Notes: generated from the sequence alone by a model not told the origin. A stretch of DNA of 64,000 nucleotides from Alteromonadaceae bacterium 2753L.S.0a.02 (GCA_007827375.1 VISH01000002.1:1203001-1267000); one strand, 5' to 3'; positions 18,478 to 28,024 are shown, counted from the stretch's first letter. Made by a program: numbers and translations.

Positions 18478-21400
18478 ATGATACTCTCCGATCTCAGTAT
18501 TAAACGTCCGGTATTTGCATCGGTGCTGTCGTTGCTGCTGGTGGCTTTTGGCACGCTAGCGTTTAAACGCTTACCGCTGCGTGAATACCCCGATATCGAT
18601 CCTCCGGTGGTTTCAATTCATACCTCCTACCCCGGCGCCGCTGCCAGTGTTGTTGAAACGCGCATCACGCAATTAATTGAAGATCGAATCGCCGGTATTG
18701 AAGGCATCAAATTTATTCAGTCTTCCAGTCAGGATGGTCGCTCGAGCATAGATGTGGAATTTGAAATTAGTCGTGATATTGAATCTGCAACTAATGATAT
18801 TCGCGCAAGAGTTTCTCGTATTCTCGACGACCTGCCTCAGGAAGCCGATATTCCCGACGTACGTAAGGTCGATTCCAACGAAGATACCATCATGTGGTTG
18901 AATCTCACCAGTGATCGCCTCAGCGTGCCGGAACTCACTGATTATGCAGAACGTTATTTAATTGATCGTTTTTCTACCGTAGATGGTGTGGCGCGAGCGC
19001 GGGTGGGCGGTAGCCAGCGCTACGCCATGCGGGTTTGGATAGACCGGATTCAACTTGCCGCACATCAACTCACTGTGCGCGATGTTGAAGCTGCATTGCG
19101 CTCGGAAAATGTTGAATTACCCGCGGGTTCGGTGGAGTCGAGCGAACGGCAATTCACTGTGCGTACCCAGCGCAGCTTTCGTACGCCTGAAGATTTCGCA
19201 ATGCTGGTACTCGGTCGTGGTGCCGACGGACACCTCATACGCCTCTCCGATGTGGCCCGTGTTGAGAAGGGAACCGAAGAAGATCGCACTTTTTTTCGCG
19301 GTAATGGTGAAGCCATGGTGGGTATTGGCATTAGTAAACAATCCACCGCCAATACCATTGATGTCGCGCGTGGCGCAAAACTGCTCGCAGCGCGAATCAA
19401 TCAAACTTTGCCCGAGGGAATGGAAATTCGCCAGAGTTACGATTCTTCGGTGTTTATTGAGCAGGCCATCGCTGAAGTATACAAAACTCTGGCAATCGCC
19501 ATTGTGTTGGTGGTGTTTGTAATTTACGTGTTTCTCGGCAGTGCCAGAGCCATGCTGGTGCCTGCGGTGACTGTACCGGTATCTCTGATAGCGACATTTA
19601 TACTGCTGGCGCTGTGGGGTTTTACGGTTAACCTGTTAACTTTGCTGGCCTTGGTGTTGGCGATTGGCCTGGTGGTGGACGACGCTATTGTGGTACTCGA
19701 AAATATACATCGCCGTATGGAGGAATATGGGGAGTCTGCCTTGGTAGCCGCCTACAAGGGAACCCGACAGGTGGGTTTTGCGGTTATTGCCACTACACTG
19801 GTGTTGGTTGCCGTATTTGCACCCATCGCAGTTTTACAAGGTGATCTCGGACGTTTGTTTTCCGAGTTTGCTCTCACCATGTCGGCTGCCGTAGTATTTT
19901 CGAGTTTTGTTGCGCTTACACTGTCTGCGGTGTTGGCATCGAAGATCTTGAAACCGAATTCCGGCTCTAATTTTTTAGTTAAAAAGGTCGATGCCTTTTT
20001 TGTTTCAATTCAGGGAGGTTACGGGCGTGCTGTAGTAGCGTGTGTTAATCACCCAATAAAAATCATGTTGGGATTTACGGCCATAGTGCTGTCGAGTTTT
20101 TATATGGCAAGCCAGATTCCCTCGGAATTCGCACCCCGCGAAGATCGCGGTGCATTTTTTGTATTGGTGAATGGCCCGGAAGGTGCCAGCTACGCCTATA
20201 TGAAAGACTATATGGATGAAATCGAAAAACGTTTGTTGTCGCTCTCGGAAAGCGGTGAAGCTGAGCGTGTGCTGGTTCGAGCACCGCGAGCCTGGGGCTT
20301 AATTTCCAGCTTTAATTCCGGTATTGTGATTGTAGTGCTCAACGATTTCGATAAGCGCCGATCTGCTCAGGAAATTATGAATGAGGTCAATGGTCGCCTT
20401 GCAGATCTTCCTGGGGTTCGGGCATTTTCGGTAATGCGACAGGGTATCGGTTCCCGTGTTGCCAAGCCCGTGCAGTTTGTAATTGGCGGCGGTACTTACG
20501 AAGAACTCGCCGTCTGGCAAGATATTCTGTTGCAAAAAATTGCCGACGAAAACCCCAAGCTTATTGGCGTTGATAGCGATTACAAAGATAGCAACCCTCA
20601 AATTCAGGTGGTGATTGACTACGCGCGTGCGGCAGAACTGGGTGTGAGTGTTCAAACAATCGGGCGCACGCTAGAGTCGATGCTGGGCAAAAAGCGCGTT
20701 ACCACTTATATCGATGATGGCGAAGAATACGATGTGTTAATTGAAGGGGAACGTTACCAAAACAATAGCCCTACCGATATTAATAATATTTACGTGCGCT
20801 CAGATCGTACTCGGGAATTGATCCCGCTTGCAAATCTGGTACGCCTTGAAGAATTTGCCGTGGCTACCAGCTTGAATCGCTACAATCGCACACGGGCAAT
20901 TACCTTGGAAGCGAACCTCGCCGAGGGATATTCACTAGGCGAAGCGCTGGACTATTTGGAAGATCTGGTGCGCAGGGAGCTGCCTCCGCAGGTAGCCATT
21001 GATTACAAAGGGCAATCACAGGATTTCAAATTTTCTGGCGATTCTGTGATGTTTGCTTTTGGTTTGGGAATTCTGGTGATGTTTCTGGTGTTGGCGGCGC
21101 AGTTTGAAAGCTATATCAGCCCGCTGGTAATTATGTTCACTGTGCCGCTGGCGGTGGCGGGTGGTTTATTAGGCTTATGGCTTACCCATGGCACCTTTAA
21201 TTTATACAGCCAAATCGGATTAATTATGTTGATTGGGCTTGCTACTAAAAATGGCATTCTCATCGTGGAATTTGCAAACCAAATGCGCGATGAAGGTAAA
21301 ACCGTGCGCGATACCGTAATCGAAGCGAGTGCAGTGCGTTTGCGCCCGATAATTATGACCAGCCTCACTACGGTAGTCGGTTCAATCCCGTTAATTATGT

Positions 21401-21576
21401 CGTTTGGGGCAGGCGCGGAAACCAGAGAAGTTTTGGGTATTACGCTGTTTTTCGGTGTGGCTGTGGCGACCGTGTTCAGTTTGTTTGTTATTCCTGTAAT
21501 GTACGATTTACTGGCACGTTACGCCGGTTCACCCAAAGCGGTGTCGCAGCGCTTGGAAAAAGAACTGGATCACTGA
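18478..21576 (+). CDS. RND multidrug efflux pump, inner-membrane permease (HAE1 type)
   Basis: 1,032 residues, the typical size of AcrB/MexF-class permeases. The proton-relay pair Asp401-Asp402 is in TM4 (GLVVDDAIVVLENIHRRMEE), which separates drug (HAE1) pumps from metal (CusA) pumps. The twofold repeat of six membrane segments plus large periplasmic loops is visible, with N-terminal SIKRPVFASVLSLLLVAFG and C-terminal VRLRPIIMTSLTTVVGSIPL blocks. Drug/proton antiport across the envelope with the adaptor encoded just upstream. It ends three bases from the convergent rhomboid gene. No local regulator gene is visible. Confidence 0.95.
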   Translation: MILSDLSIKRPVFASVLSLLLVAFGTLAFKRLPLREYPDIDPPVVSIHTSYPGAAASVVETRITQLIEDRIAGIEGIKFIQSSSQDGRSSIDVEFEISRDIESATNDIRARVSRILDDLPQEADIPDVRKVDSNEDTIMWLNLTSDRLSVPELTDYAERYLIDRFSTVDGVARARVGGSQRYAMRVWIDRIQLAAHQLTVRDVEAALRSENVELPAGSVESSERQFTVRTQRSFRTPEDFAMLVLGRGADGHLIRLSDVARVEKGTEEDRTFFRGNGEAMVGIGISKQSTANTIDVARGAKLLAARINQTLPEGMEIRQSYDSSVFIEQAIAEVYKTLAIAIVLVVFVIYVFLGSARAMLVPAVTVPVSLIATFILLALWGFTVNLLTLLALVLAIGLVVDDAIVVLENIHRRMEEYGESALVAAYKGTRQVGFAVIATTLVLVAVFAPIAVLQGDLGRLFSEFALTMSAAVVFSSFVALTLSAVLASKILKPNSGSNFLVKKVDAFFVSIQGGYGRAVVACVNHPIKIMLGFTAIVLSSFYMASQIPSEFAPREDRGAFFVLVNGPEGASYAYMKDYMDEIEKRLLSLSESGEAERVLVRAPRAWGLISSFNSGIVIVVLNDFDKRRSAQEIMNEVNGRLADLPGVRAFSVMRQGIGSRVAKPVQFVIGGGTYEELAVWQDILLQKIADENPKLIGVDSDYKDSNPQIQVVIDYARAAELGVSVQTIGRTLESMLGKKRVTTYIDDGEEYDVLIEGERYQNNSPTDINNIYVRSDRTRELIPLANLVRLEEFAVATSLNRYNRTRAITLEANLAEGYSLGEALDYLEDLVRRELPPQVAIDYKGQSQDFKFSGDSVMFAFGLGILVMFLVLAAQFESYISPLVIMFTVPLAVAGGLLGLWLTHGTFNLYSQIGLIMLIGLATKNGILIVEFANQMRDEGKTVRDTVIEASAVRLRPIIMTSLTTVVGSIPLIMSFGAGAETREVLGITLFFGVAVATVFSLFVIPVMYDLLARYAGSPKAVSQRLEKELDH

Positions 21577-21577
21577 C

Positions 21578-21614
21578 CACTAGCGGCTGCGGCGCTTGTG
21601 TGGCCGCGTTAGTG
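21578..21614. terminator. Possible bidirectional hairpin between convergent genes
   Basis: CACTAGCGGC pairs with GCCGC-gt-TAGTG (10 bp with a 2-nt bulge). It overlaps the 3' end of the rhomboid gene and follows the pump gene. There is no T tract, so this is a weak call. Confidence 0.3.
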
Positions 21615-22131
21615 AGTAGGCGCAAATAACCCCAGCGACTGCACCGAATAAATGGGACTCAAATGATACGTGCGGATCTGATGGCAATACCCCGACGATC
21701 ATGCCTCCGTAGAAAAACAGCACAAATATCGCAATTGCGATATTTGCAAATTTGCGATCAAACCAAGCGATTGCTATCGACAGACTCCATAAACCAAAGA
21801 TCCAACCCGAGGCGCCAATGTGGATTGCCTGTCGACCAAACAACCACACCATTGCGCCTGTGAGCGTGATGATGGTTAAGCTGGCTTTAAAATAAAAGGT
21901 GGTACCACGCAAAAGGCAGAGTGCGCTAAATAAGGTGAGTCCGAAAAGATTGTTGAGCAGGTGCGGCCAGTCGCCATGAATAAATGGTGCAGTAAAAATG
22001 AAAGGCAGGGTGTCACTATGTAGCGGCAAAATACCAAATCGAAGCAATGCACCGCCAAGGAAAATGTTCACAAGGTGTACGACGCAAAGTAGTGTGATGA
22101 GCCACACCAGAACTTTTATTCGGCTATTCAC
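21580..22131 (-). CDS. Rhomboid family intramembrane serine protease
   Basis: 183 residues with about six membrane helices, the minimal bacterial rhomboid size. The catalytic Ser108 lies in GASG, the catalytic His160 is in the last helix (FESHLFGAVAG), and His57 in WPHLLNNLFG matches the oxyanion-side histidine. It should cleave transmembrane substrates inside the inner membrane. It follows the 119-residue membrane protein by 6 bp and both follow the GH3 gene, so the three are probably co-transcribed. Its substrate might be encoded in the same unit, which is speculation. All key residues are present. Confidence 0.88.
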   Translation of the reverse strand: MNSRIKVLVWLITLLCVVHLVNIFLGGALLRFGILPLHSDTLPFIFTAPFIHGDWPHLLNNLFGLTLFSALCLLRGTTFYFKASLTIITLTGAMVWLFGRQAIHIGASGWIFGLWSLSIAIAWFDRKFANIAIAIFVLFFYGGMIVGVLPSDPHVSFESHLFGAVAGVICAYSLTRPHKRRSR

Positions 22132-22137
22132 ACCGCC

Positions 22138-22497
22138 TCATGATTTACAGCAGGTCACTTCACACGGGTTAAATGCTTTCATTCCGTCTTGAATAAGCAG
22201 GAAACTCACCACACAAAACACCGCACTGCCCGGGAAAAATTCACACATCCCCACGAAGCTGGAAAGCACCCACAACAGTAAACTGATAGGAATAACTGCA
22301 GCGATTAAAAGCGCGGTTTCTCCGAGCCACTCAGCCAGCCAGCCAAATACAACAAGCGCGAGGCCTAATACGATTAGCCAAAATTCACCGAATAGCGCAC
22401 CGAGCACCGTACCGGCGATGAAGCCGAGCCCGCGCATCTCAATAAAGCGCGCTGCATGCCCATCTGGCGAAATGAGTTGGATACCGTACCGCTTCAT
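22138..22497 (-). CDS. Small integral membrane protein of unknown function
   Basis: 119 residues, not recognised. Residues 1-20 are polar and include ISPDGHAARFIE. Three hydrophobic segments follow at about 24-50, 60-80 and 88-103. The C terminus contains several Cys (CEVTCCKS), and two more Cys lie in the third hydrophobic region. It sits between the GH3 gene (14 bp away) and the rhomboid gene (6 bp away), which makes translation from one message likely. It could be a rhomboid partner or substrate, but nothing in the sequence proves it. Regular codon use and tight spacing support a real gene. Confidence 0.65.
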   Translation of the reverse strand: MKRYGIQLISPDGHAARFIEMRGLGFIAGTVLGALFGEFWLIVLGLALVVFGWLAEWLGETALLIAAVIPISLLLWVLSSFVGMCEFFPGSAVFCVVSFLLIQDGMKAFNPCEVTCCKS

Positions 22498-22511
22498 GCT
22501 GTACCTCCAGG

Positions 22512-25187
22512 TTAATCGATCATTAGGGTCTTTTTGAGAATATTGGAGCTGGACAGGTGCTGGTCGGGCTGACCTCCCCCCACCGCCAGTTCAAACTTCC
22601 CCGATTTAAACATTCGTTTACCATTATCGTCAAAATAGGTGAAAGCTTTGGCGTCCACCAGCAATGCCACCCGCTGCGTGCTACCTGCAGCGACCTTAAC
22701 TCGTTTAAAGGCTACTAACGACCGCAACGGTACACGAACATCCGTGGCAAGATTACTGAGGTAAGCTTGGACTACCTCTTCGCCATCGCGTTGTGATCGA
22801 TTAGTGACATCGACTTCCAGTAACAAATTATTGCGATGCGAATGCTGCTTACTCACCTGAAGGTTACCGTAGTCGAAGCGGCTGTAACTCAAACCATACC
22901 CAAAGGGATACAGTGGTTCTTTGTCGAAGTAGCGGTAGGTCTGAGTGGTCACAGTGTAATCTTCGAATGGCGGAAGCTGTGTTACCGATTGATAAAATGT
23001 GATGGGTAGCCGGCCTGCTGGGTTGTAATCACCGAAGAGTACGCTCGCAATAGCAGTACCTGCGGCCTGGCCTGGATACCAGGCTTCCACAATCGCCGGA
23101 ATGTGTTGTTGCTCCCAGTTCAATGCTAGGGCACTGCCATTTAGCAAGACTAAAACAACGGGTTTACCCAAAGCATGTACATCTTTTACCAGCTGCTGCT
23201 GCACCTTGGGGAGACCCAACTGAGTGCGGTCGCCACCGCGAAAGCCGTCGACCTGGATATCCATTTCCTCACCTTCCATGCGGGCGGTTAAGCCCATAAC
23301 CATGACGACTGCATCAGCCTGTTTCGCAATTGCCAGGGCTTGGTGATGGAGGTCGGGTTTGGGCTCTGCCCATACCAATTGCACTTGAGCGTCGGCGTAG
23401 GTTTCAATCGCTGTAACTTCGAGTTGGTAGGGTTTTCCGGCCTCCAGATGTATCCAATCTGACTTGCGCGTCCTTGGGTCACCGAACTCGTCTCGAAAAT
23501 GGTAGGGGGTGCTTGCGACCAGCTTACCGTTTAGCAAAACCTTAGTGTTGCAGGTACTGATGACGCCCAGCTGGTAATTACCGGAGTACTCTGGGGTGAG
23601 TTCGCCCTGCCAGCGCACGCTAAAGCCATCGTCGTCCATATCTTCGCGCGGGGCGTTGTCTTGCCAGTTAACGTCGATGTTATCAAAACGCTGGCTGAAT
23701 AACGCCGGTTCGTCCAATTGAGTATTATTGAAGAAAAATGCTTTGAGCCCGGCTTTACCATCATTACTCAGCACTTTTGCGGGGACCGGGTAGAGCATGG
23801 GTAGGCCATCTGCCAGCTCGGAACCCTGAGCGAACAGAACACGGGTTTGTGGCGAGACGGCTTCGCGAACCCCGCGCAATGGAGTGACCGGGTCGGCGGG
23901 CACACCGTTGTAGTTCCCTAACAGCATTAACCATTGGTCGGCGTTGGGGCCGATCACCGCGAGGGTGTCAAGATCCTTTTTGAGTGGCAGGGTGTTGTTG
24001 TCATTCTTCAAAAGCACAATGGATTTCTGAGCCGCTTGCAATGCCAATTCGCGGTGCTTGGGGCTATCGATCACAGTGTAGGGAATTTGTGTATAAGCGA
24101 CTTTCTCAGGTGGGTCGAACATCCCGAGCTTCATACGTGCGGTAAACAATCGTGTCACCGCCTGATCGATTTCAGTCTCTGTAAGTAAGTGCTTGCTTAC
24201 AGACTCTTCGAGACTGCCGTACACGGTGCCGCAATTCAGGTCAGTTCCCGCACGAACCGCGCGCGCAGCGCTTTGTAGCGCATCGATGCTTGTTTTGTGG
24301 TGCAGGTGGATGTCGGCAATGGCTCCGCAATCAGAAACCACAAAGCCATCAAACTGCCAGCTATCGCGGAGTATGTCTTGAAGTAAGTACTCACTTGAGC
24401 AACTGGGTTCGCCATTGTACCTGTTGTATGCGCACATGAGCGATGCCACCCCCGCTTGCACCCCCATTTCAAATTGAGGAAGGTAGGTATCGTATAGGTC
24501 GCGCTTGTTGGTAATTGCATCGAATTCGTGGCGTTCTGGTTCCGGGCCGCTGTGTACGGCAAAATGTTTTACGGTGGCAACGGTTTTAAGATAAGTTGGG
24601 TCGTCACCCTGCAGGCCTTCGATAAACTGCACCGCCATGCGACCGGTAAGGAAGGGATCTTCCCCATAGGTTTCCTGACCGCGACCCCAACGAGGGTCGC
24701 GAAAAATATTAATGTTGGGCGACCAAAGGGTGAGCCCCTGATAAATGAAGCGTTTATCCCGGGCCGCGAAAGCATGGTGCTTGGCTCGCGCTTCATCAGA
24801 AATAACCGTGGCCACCTGGTGCATGTGTGGCTCATCCCAGCTGGCGGCCAGTCCAATTGCCTGAGGAAAAACCGTTGCCAGGCCGGCGCGTGCAACGCCG
24901 TGTAAACCTTCACTCCACCAGTTGTAAGCGGGAATATCTAGGCGTTCAATGGCCGGTGCCTGGTTTTGCATTTGCGCAATTTTTTCTTCCAGCGTCATGC
25001 GTGCAACTAGATCAGCGGCGCGCTCTTTGGGGGAAAGTTGCAGGTTCAGGTAGGCAGGCTGCTGGAGTACGCTGCCTGTCTTGCTTGTAGGAACACAACC
25101 GCAAATGACAACAACAAAAATCAGTGAGTAAATAATCTTGATTAATACGCTTCGCAGGGGTAACTGGAGCTGCTTTATTCTTGTCAT
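22512..25187 (-). CDS. GH3 beta-glycosidase lipoprotein with PA14 insert (beta-glucosidase/beta-xylosidase type)
   Basis: 891 residues with a lipoprotein signal (lipobox VICGC, Cys31). The GH3 N-terminal domain starts near residue 60. YNWWSEGLHGVAR (88-100) is typical of the xylosidase/glucosidase branch, and the nucleophile is Asp286 in GFVVSDCGAI. A PA14-like beta domain (about 455-605, with DDDGFSVRWQGELTPEYSG) is inserted in the second GH3 domain. A fibronectin-III-like domain closes the protein. PA14 inserts shape the active site for oligosaccharides. It acts at the cell surface or periplasm on short products, probably with the divergent GH9 enzyme. Xylosidase versus glucosidase activity cannot be settled by eye. 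Confidence 0.9.
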   Translation of the reverse strand: MTRIKQLQLPLRSVLIKIIYSLIFVVVICGCVPTSKTGSVLQQPAYLNLQLSPKERAADLVARMTLEEKIAQMQNQAPAIERLDIPAYNWWSEGLHGVARAGLATVFPQAIGLAASWDEPHMHQVATVISDEARAKHHAFAARDKRFIYQGLTLWSPNINIFRDPRWGRGQETYGEDPFLTGRMAVQFIEGLQGDDPTYLKTVATVKHFAVHSGPEPERHEFDAITNKRDLYDTYLPQFEMGVQAGVASLMCAYNRYNGEPSCSSEYLLQDILRDSWQFDGFVVSDCGAIADIHLHHKTSIDALQSAARAVRAGTDLNCGTVYGSLEESVSKHLLTETEIDQAVTRLFTARMKLGMFDPPEKVAYTQIPYTVIDSPKHRELALQAAQKSIVLLKNDNNTLPLKKDLDTLAVIGPNADQWLMLLGNYNGVPADPVTPLRGVREAVSPQTRVLFAQGSELADGLPMLYPVPAKVLSNDGKAGLKAFFFNNTQLDEPALFSQRFDNIDVNWQDNAPREDMDDDGFSVRWQGELTPEYSGNYQLGVISTCNTKVLLNGKLVASTPYHFRDEFGDPRTRKSDWIHLEAGKPYQLEVTAIETYADAQVQLVWAEPKPDLHHQALAIAKQADAVVMVMGLTARMEGEEMDIQVDGFRGGDRTQLGLPKVQQQLVKDVHALGKPVVLVLLNGSALALNWEQQHIPAIVEAWYPGQAAGTAIASVLFGDYNPAGRLPITFYQSVTQLPPFEDYTVTTQTYRYFDKEPLYPFGYGLSYSRFDYGNLQVSKQHSHRNNLLLEVDVTNRSQRDGEEVVQAYLSNLATDVRVPLRSLVAFKRVKVAAGSTQRVALLVDAKAFTYFDDNGKRMFKSGKFELAVGGGQPDQHLSSSNILKKTLMID

Positions 25188-25274
25188 TAACAGTTACTCT
25201 TTTTTTGACGTCGATCGTTAGTATAAGCCACAGCTGCAGCTAAGCTGAATAGGCTACGCGTCGTTCACAATGCT

Positions 25275-25300
25275 TATAGTATTCTTGACTATACTAGTGT
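25275..25300. promoter_or_regulatory. Inverted repeat in the divergent GH3/GH9 control region
   Basis: A perfect 6-bp inverted repeat TAGTAT / ATACTA with an 8-bp spacer lies between the divergent GH3 and GH9 genes. Its right arm contains a -10-like TATACT reading towards GH9. Another TATACT reads towards GH3 near 25220. Neither has a good -35, which fits activator-dependent promoters. The regulator is unknown. Confidence 0.4.
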
Positions 25301-25334
25301 TGTTTTGCGCCAAGATTATAAAAAAGGTGACCTA

Positions 25335-27806
25335 ATGAAATGTCTAAGAGCTGTTCTTTACTCTGCGCTGCTGCTTTCCGGTTGGGTAAACGCCAAGGTG
25401 GCGTTGACTGTTAATGAGCAGGAATACTTTGAAGCGCAGGGGCTCAATGTGCTGGTTTTCAGCAACTGGTATAACGGGCTGTTCGACGACTCGAAAATCA
25501 GCGGTGTGGAAATTATTCATCACGGTGAACGCACCGTTACCAATGGCGATGTGCGCCTGCACAGCACGCCCGAGCAGTGGGATGCAATACCCGCTTTTAT
25601 AGAGCGCAAAGTTGACCGTGAAAACGGTGTGATAGAAGCCTTCCTCCATTATCCGAAATATGATTTTAATTATTCGATTCGTGTAACCGCGAATAGTGGA
25701 GGTGTTAGCATTGCTGTTGTTCTGCCAAAAGCGGTGCCGAGAGCCTTGGTAGGTAAAGCCGGTTTTAATCTGGAGTTTATTCCCTCTGCCTACTTTGAGC
25801 TTGCCTACCTCATGGACAATCAGCCTGGCAGTTTTCCTTTATACCCCACGGGCCCAAAAGAAATTGCTGAAAAGTCTCAGCCACTGCCTTTGGCCAGCGG
25901 TAGGCGACTGGTTATGGGCGTCGGCGGTAGCGACCGTCAAATTACCATTGAATCGCAACGGGGTGAGTTGCAATTGTTCGACGGTCGCAGTAAAGCACAA
26001 AACGGCTGGTTTGTGGTTCGCAGTGTGTTACCAGCAGATAAAACCGGTGAAGTAGTTTCCTGGCAGTTAAGTGCGAAGCTGCAAAAAAGTTGGGTGCGCG
26101 AGCCTGTAATTGGGCATTCGCAGCTGGGTTACCACCCATCTCAAAAAAAGATTGCCGTAATCGAACTGGATCGCAACGACAAACGCAAGTCTAAGGCACA
26201 ACTCCTGCGCATTGCGAATGATGGCAGCACGTCAGTTGTAAAAAAATCGCAGCCTGAAGATTGGGGGCAATATAAACGCTATCACTACCGTACCTTTGAT
26301 TTTTCGGATGTCATCGAGCGAGGCGTTTATCAACTGCAGTATGGGGCGGTAACAACGGCGCCCTTTGTAATCGACAAGAGCGTTTATCAAAAAGCCTGGC
26401 ACCCCAGTGCGGATATTTATTTACCGGTGCAAATGGATCACATGTTGATTAATGAAGCTTATCGGGTGTGGCATGGTGCATCGCATCTCGATGACGCCTT
26501 GCAGGCACCGGTTAATTACAAACATTTTGATTTATACGCGCAAGGTCCTACCACCGATACCCCTTACAAACCCGGAGAACACATTCCCGGCTTGAACGTG
26601 GGTGGTTGGTACGACGCTGGCGATTACGATATTCGCACCTCAACGCAATACCGTACTCTTATTAAGCTGGTTGAAGCCTGGGAAGATTTCAAACCCGAGC
26701 GGGATGTAACCAAGGTGGATTACCCTGCGAAATTCGTCGACCTGCATGTGCCTGATGGCAAACAGGATATTTTACAGCAGGTGGAGCACGGTGCTCTGCA
26801 ATTGGTGGCGCAACACAAGGCGGTGGGCCACGCAATTCCCGGTATTATTGTCCCGACCATCGACCAGTACACGCATCTGGGTGATGGTATTACCATGACG
26901 GACAATCTCATTTATAACTCCAAAATGGGCGAGCTTGAAAGTAACGGCATAGAAAGCGGAAAGTTTGATGACCGCTGGGCCTTTACTTCGGAATCTTCGA
27001 AATTGAATTACGGTTCAATTTCCGGATTGGCAGCAGCGAGTCGGGTTTTGAAAGGTCACAATGACGTACTGGCGAAACAGTGCTGGGACATCGCACTTAA
27101 AGCCTGGAACAAAGAGCAAAATCGTGAACCGGTGGTATTCGATCATGGCAACACCACGGGCGGCCCAATTGAATTGGAGATTTTAAATGCAGCGGTACAG
27201 ATGCTGCTGGCCACCGAAGGTGATAAAGCTTATCTTGAAGTTGCTCAGAGTGCCCTGGATACTCTGGGAGAGCGCATTGTATTTGCCATTCCAACGGTGA
27301 TGCGCGCCTATCCCTATATGGACAAGGAGCATCAGGGCAAAGTGCGAACTATGGCCGAACACTATGCGGCAAAATTGCGCGAAGACAGCAAGCAGAACCC
27401 CTATGGCGTGATGATTACGGAAGGCGGTTGGGCAGGCAACGGTGTGATTATTCTTATGGCATCAGCGCACTACCAATTGCATAAAATATTTCCCGACCTG
27501 TTTACGGAGGAAGATGTTTACCAGGGCATGAACTACCTCATGGGTACTCACCCGGATTCTGATATTTCATTTGTGTCCAATGTGGGAACCGTTTCCAAGA
27601 AGGTCGCCTATGGTATGAATCGCGCAGATTTTTCGTTTATTTCCGGTGGTGTTGTTCCCGGGGTTTTGATACTCAAACCAGATTTTCCTGAAAATAAAGA
27701 GACCTGGCCCTTCTTCTGGGGTCAAAATGAATATGTGGTGAATATGAGCGCGTATTTTATTTATCTTGCACTTGCGGTTAATGATCTGGCAACCGCAAAA
27801 CCTTAG
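25335..27806 (+). CDS. GH9 family glycoside hydrolase (endo-beta-glucanase type), secreted
   Basis: 823 residues from ATG 25335, which has AAGGTGA (25324-25330) at ideal spacing; the upstream in-frame codon lacks one. A signal peptide ends after WVNA. About 220 residues of unrecognised beta-rich sequence come first, then the Ig-like CelD_N module (about 255-350, GYHPSQKKIAVIELD) and the GH9 (alpha/alpha)6 barrel (about 375-820). Asp427 and Asp430 of YDAGDYD fit the catalytic base pair, and Glu799 in GQNEYVV fits the general acid. No carbohydrate-binding module is seen. It probably acts on beta-1,4-glucans or xyloglucan with the divergent GH3 enzyme. Substrate is inference. Confidence 0.87.
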   Translation: MKCLRAVLYSALLLSGWVNAKVALTVNEQEYFEAQGLNVLVFSNWYNGLFDDSKISGVEIIHHGERTVTNGDVRLHSTPEQWDAIPAFIERKVDRENGVIEAFLHYPKYDFNYSIRVTANSGGVSIAVVLPKAVPRALVGKAGFNLEFIPSAYFELAYLMDNQPGSFPLYPTGPKEIAEKSQPLPLASGRRLVMGVGGSDRQITIESQRGELQLFDGRSKAQNGWFVVRSVLPADKTGEVVSWQLSAKLQKSWVREPVIGHSQLGYHPSQKKIAVIELDRNDKRKSKAQLLRIANDGSTSVVKKSQPEDWGQYKRYHYRTFDFSDVIERGVYQLQYGAVTTAPFVIDKSVYQKAWHPSADIYLPVQMDHMLINEAYRVWHGASHLDDALQAPVNYKHFDLYAQGPTTDTPYKPGEHIPGLNVGGWYDAGDYDIRTSTQYRTLIKLVEAWEDFKPERDVTKVDYPAKFVDLHVPDGKQDILQQVEHGALQLVAQHKAVGHAIPGIIVPTIDQYTHLGDGITMTDNLIYNSKMGELESNGIESGKFDDRWAFTSESSKLNYGSISGLAAASRVLKGHNDVLAKQCWDIALKAWNKEQNREPVVFDHGNTTGGPIELEILNAAVQMLLATEGDKAYLEVAQSALDTLGERIVFAIPTVMRAYPYMDKEHQGKVRTMAEHYAAKLREDSKQNPYGVMITEGGWAGNGVIILMASAHYQLHKIFPDLFTEEDVYQGMNYLMGTHPDSDISFVSNVGTVSKKVAYGMNRADFSFISGGVVPGVLILKPDFPENKETWPFFWGQNEYVVNMSAYFIYLALAVNDLATAKP

Positions 27807-27819
27807 CCTATATTTTTAC

Positions 27820-27853
27820 AGATCGCAGCGCTCGAAATCAGTCGCTGCGATCT
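27820..27853 (+). terminator. Intrinsic-terminator-like hairpin after the GH9 gene
   Basis: A perfect 11-bp stem (AGATCGCAGCG / CGCTGCGATCT) with a 12-nt loop begins 13 bp past the GH9 stop. The following sequence is only moderately T-rich (TCCCTACGTTTT). Confidence 0.55.
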
Positions 27854-27953
27854 TCCCTACGTTTTGGCGATACCCGCAGCAGATTTTCCTTCAATCCACT
27901 TTTCTTTATGTGCTTCGTTTAACGCACTCAGTTTTCCCTGCTGGTCCGGGGCC

Positions 27954-27994
27954 TTATCAAAGTTTGGGTGTTAGGCTACACTCGTGATGTGTAG
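27954..27994 (+). promoter_or_regulatory. Candidate promoter and operator of the EVE-KAP gene
   Basis: TTATCA (27954-27959) and TACACT (27977-27982) are spaced by 17 bp and each match 4 of 6 consensus positions. An inverted repeat CTACAC / GTGTAG with a 7-bp spacer (27976-27994) covers the -10 and the start site, as expected for a repressor operator. The ATG follows 30 bp later. Confidence 0.4.
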
Positions 27995-28024
27995 TGCCCC
28001 AATCACAATAATAAGGAAACCAGA

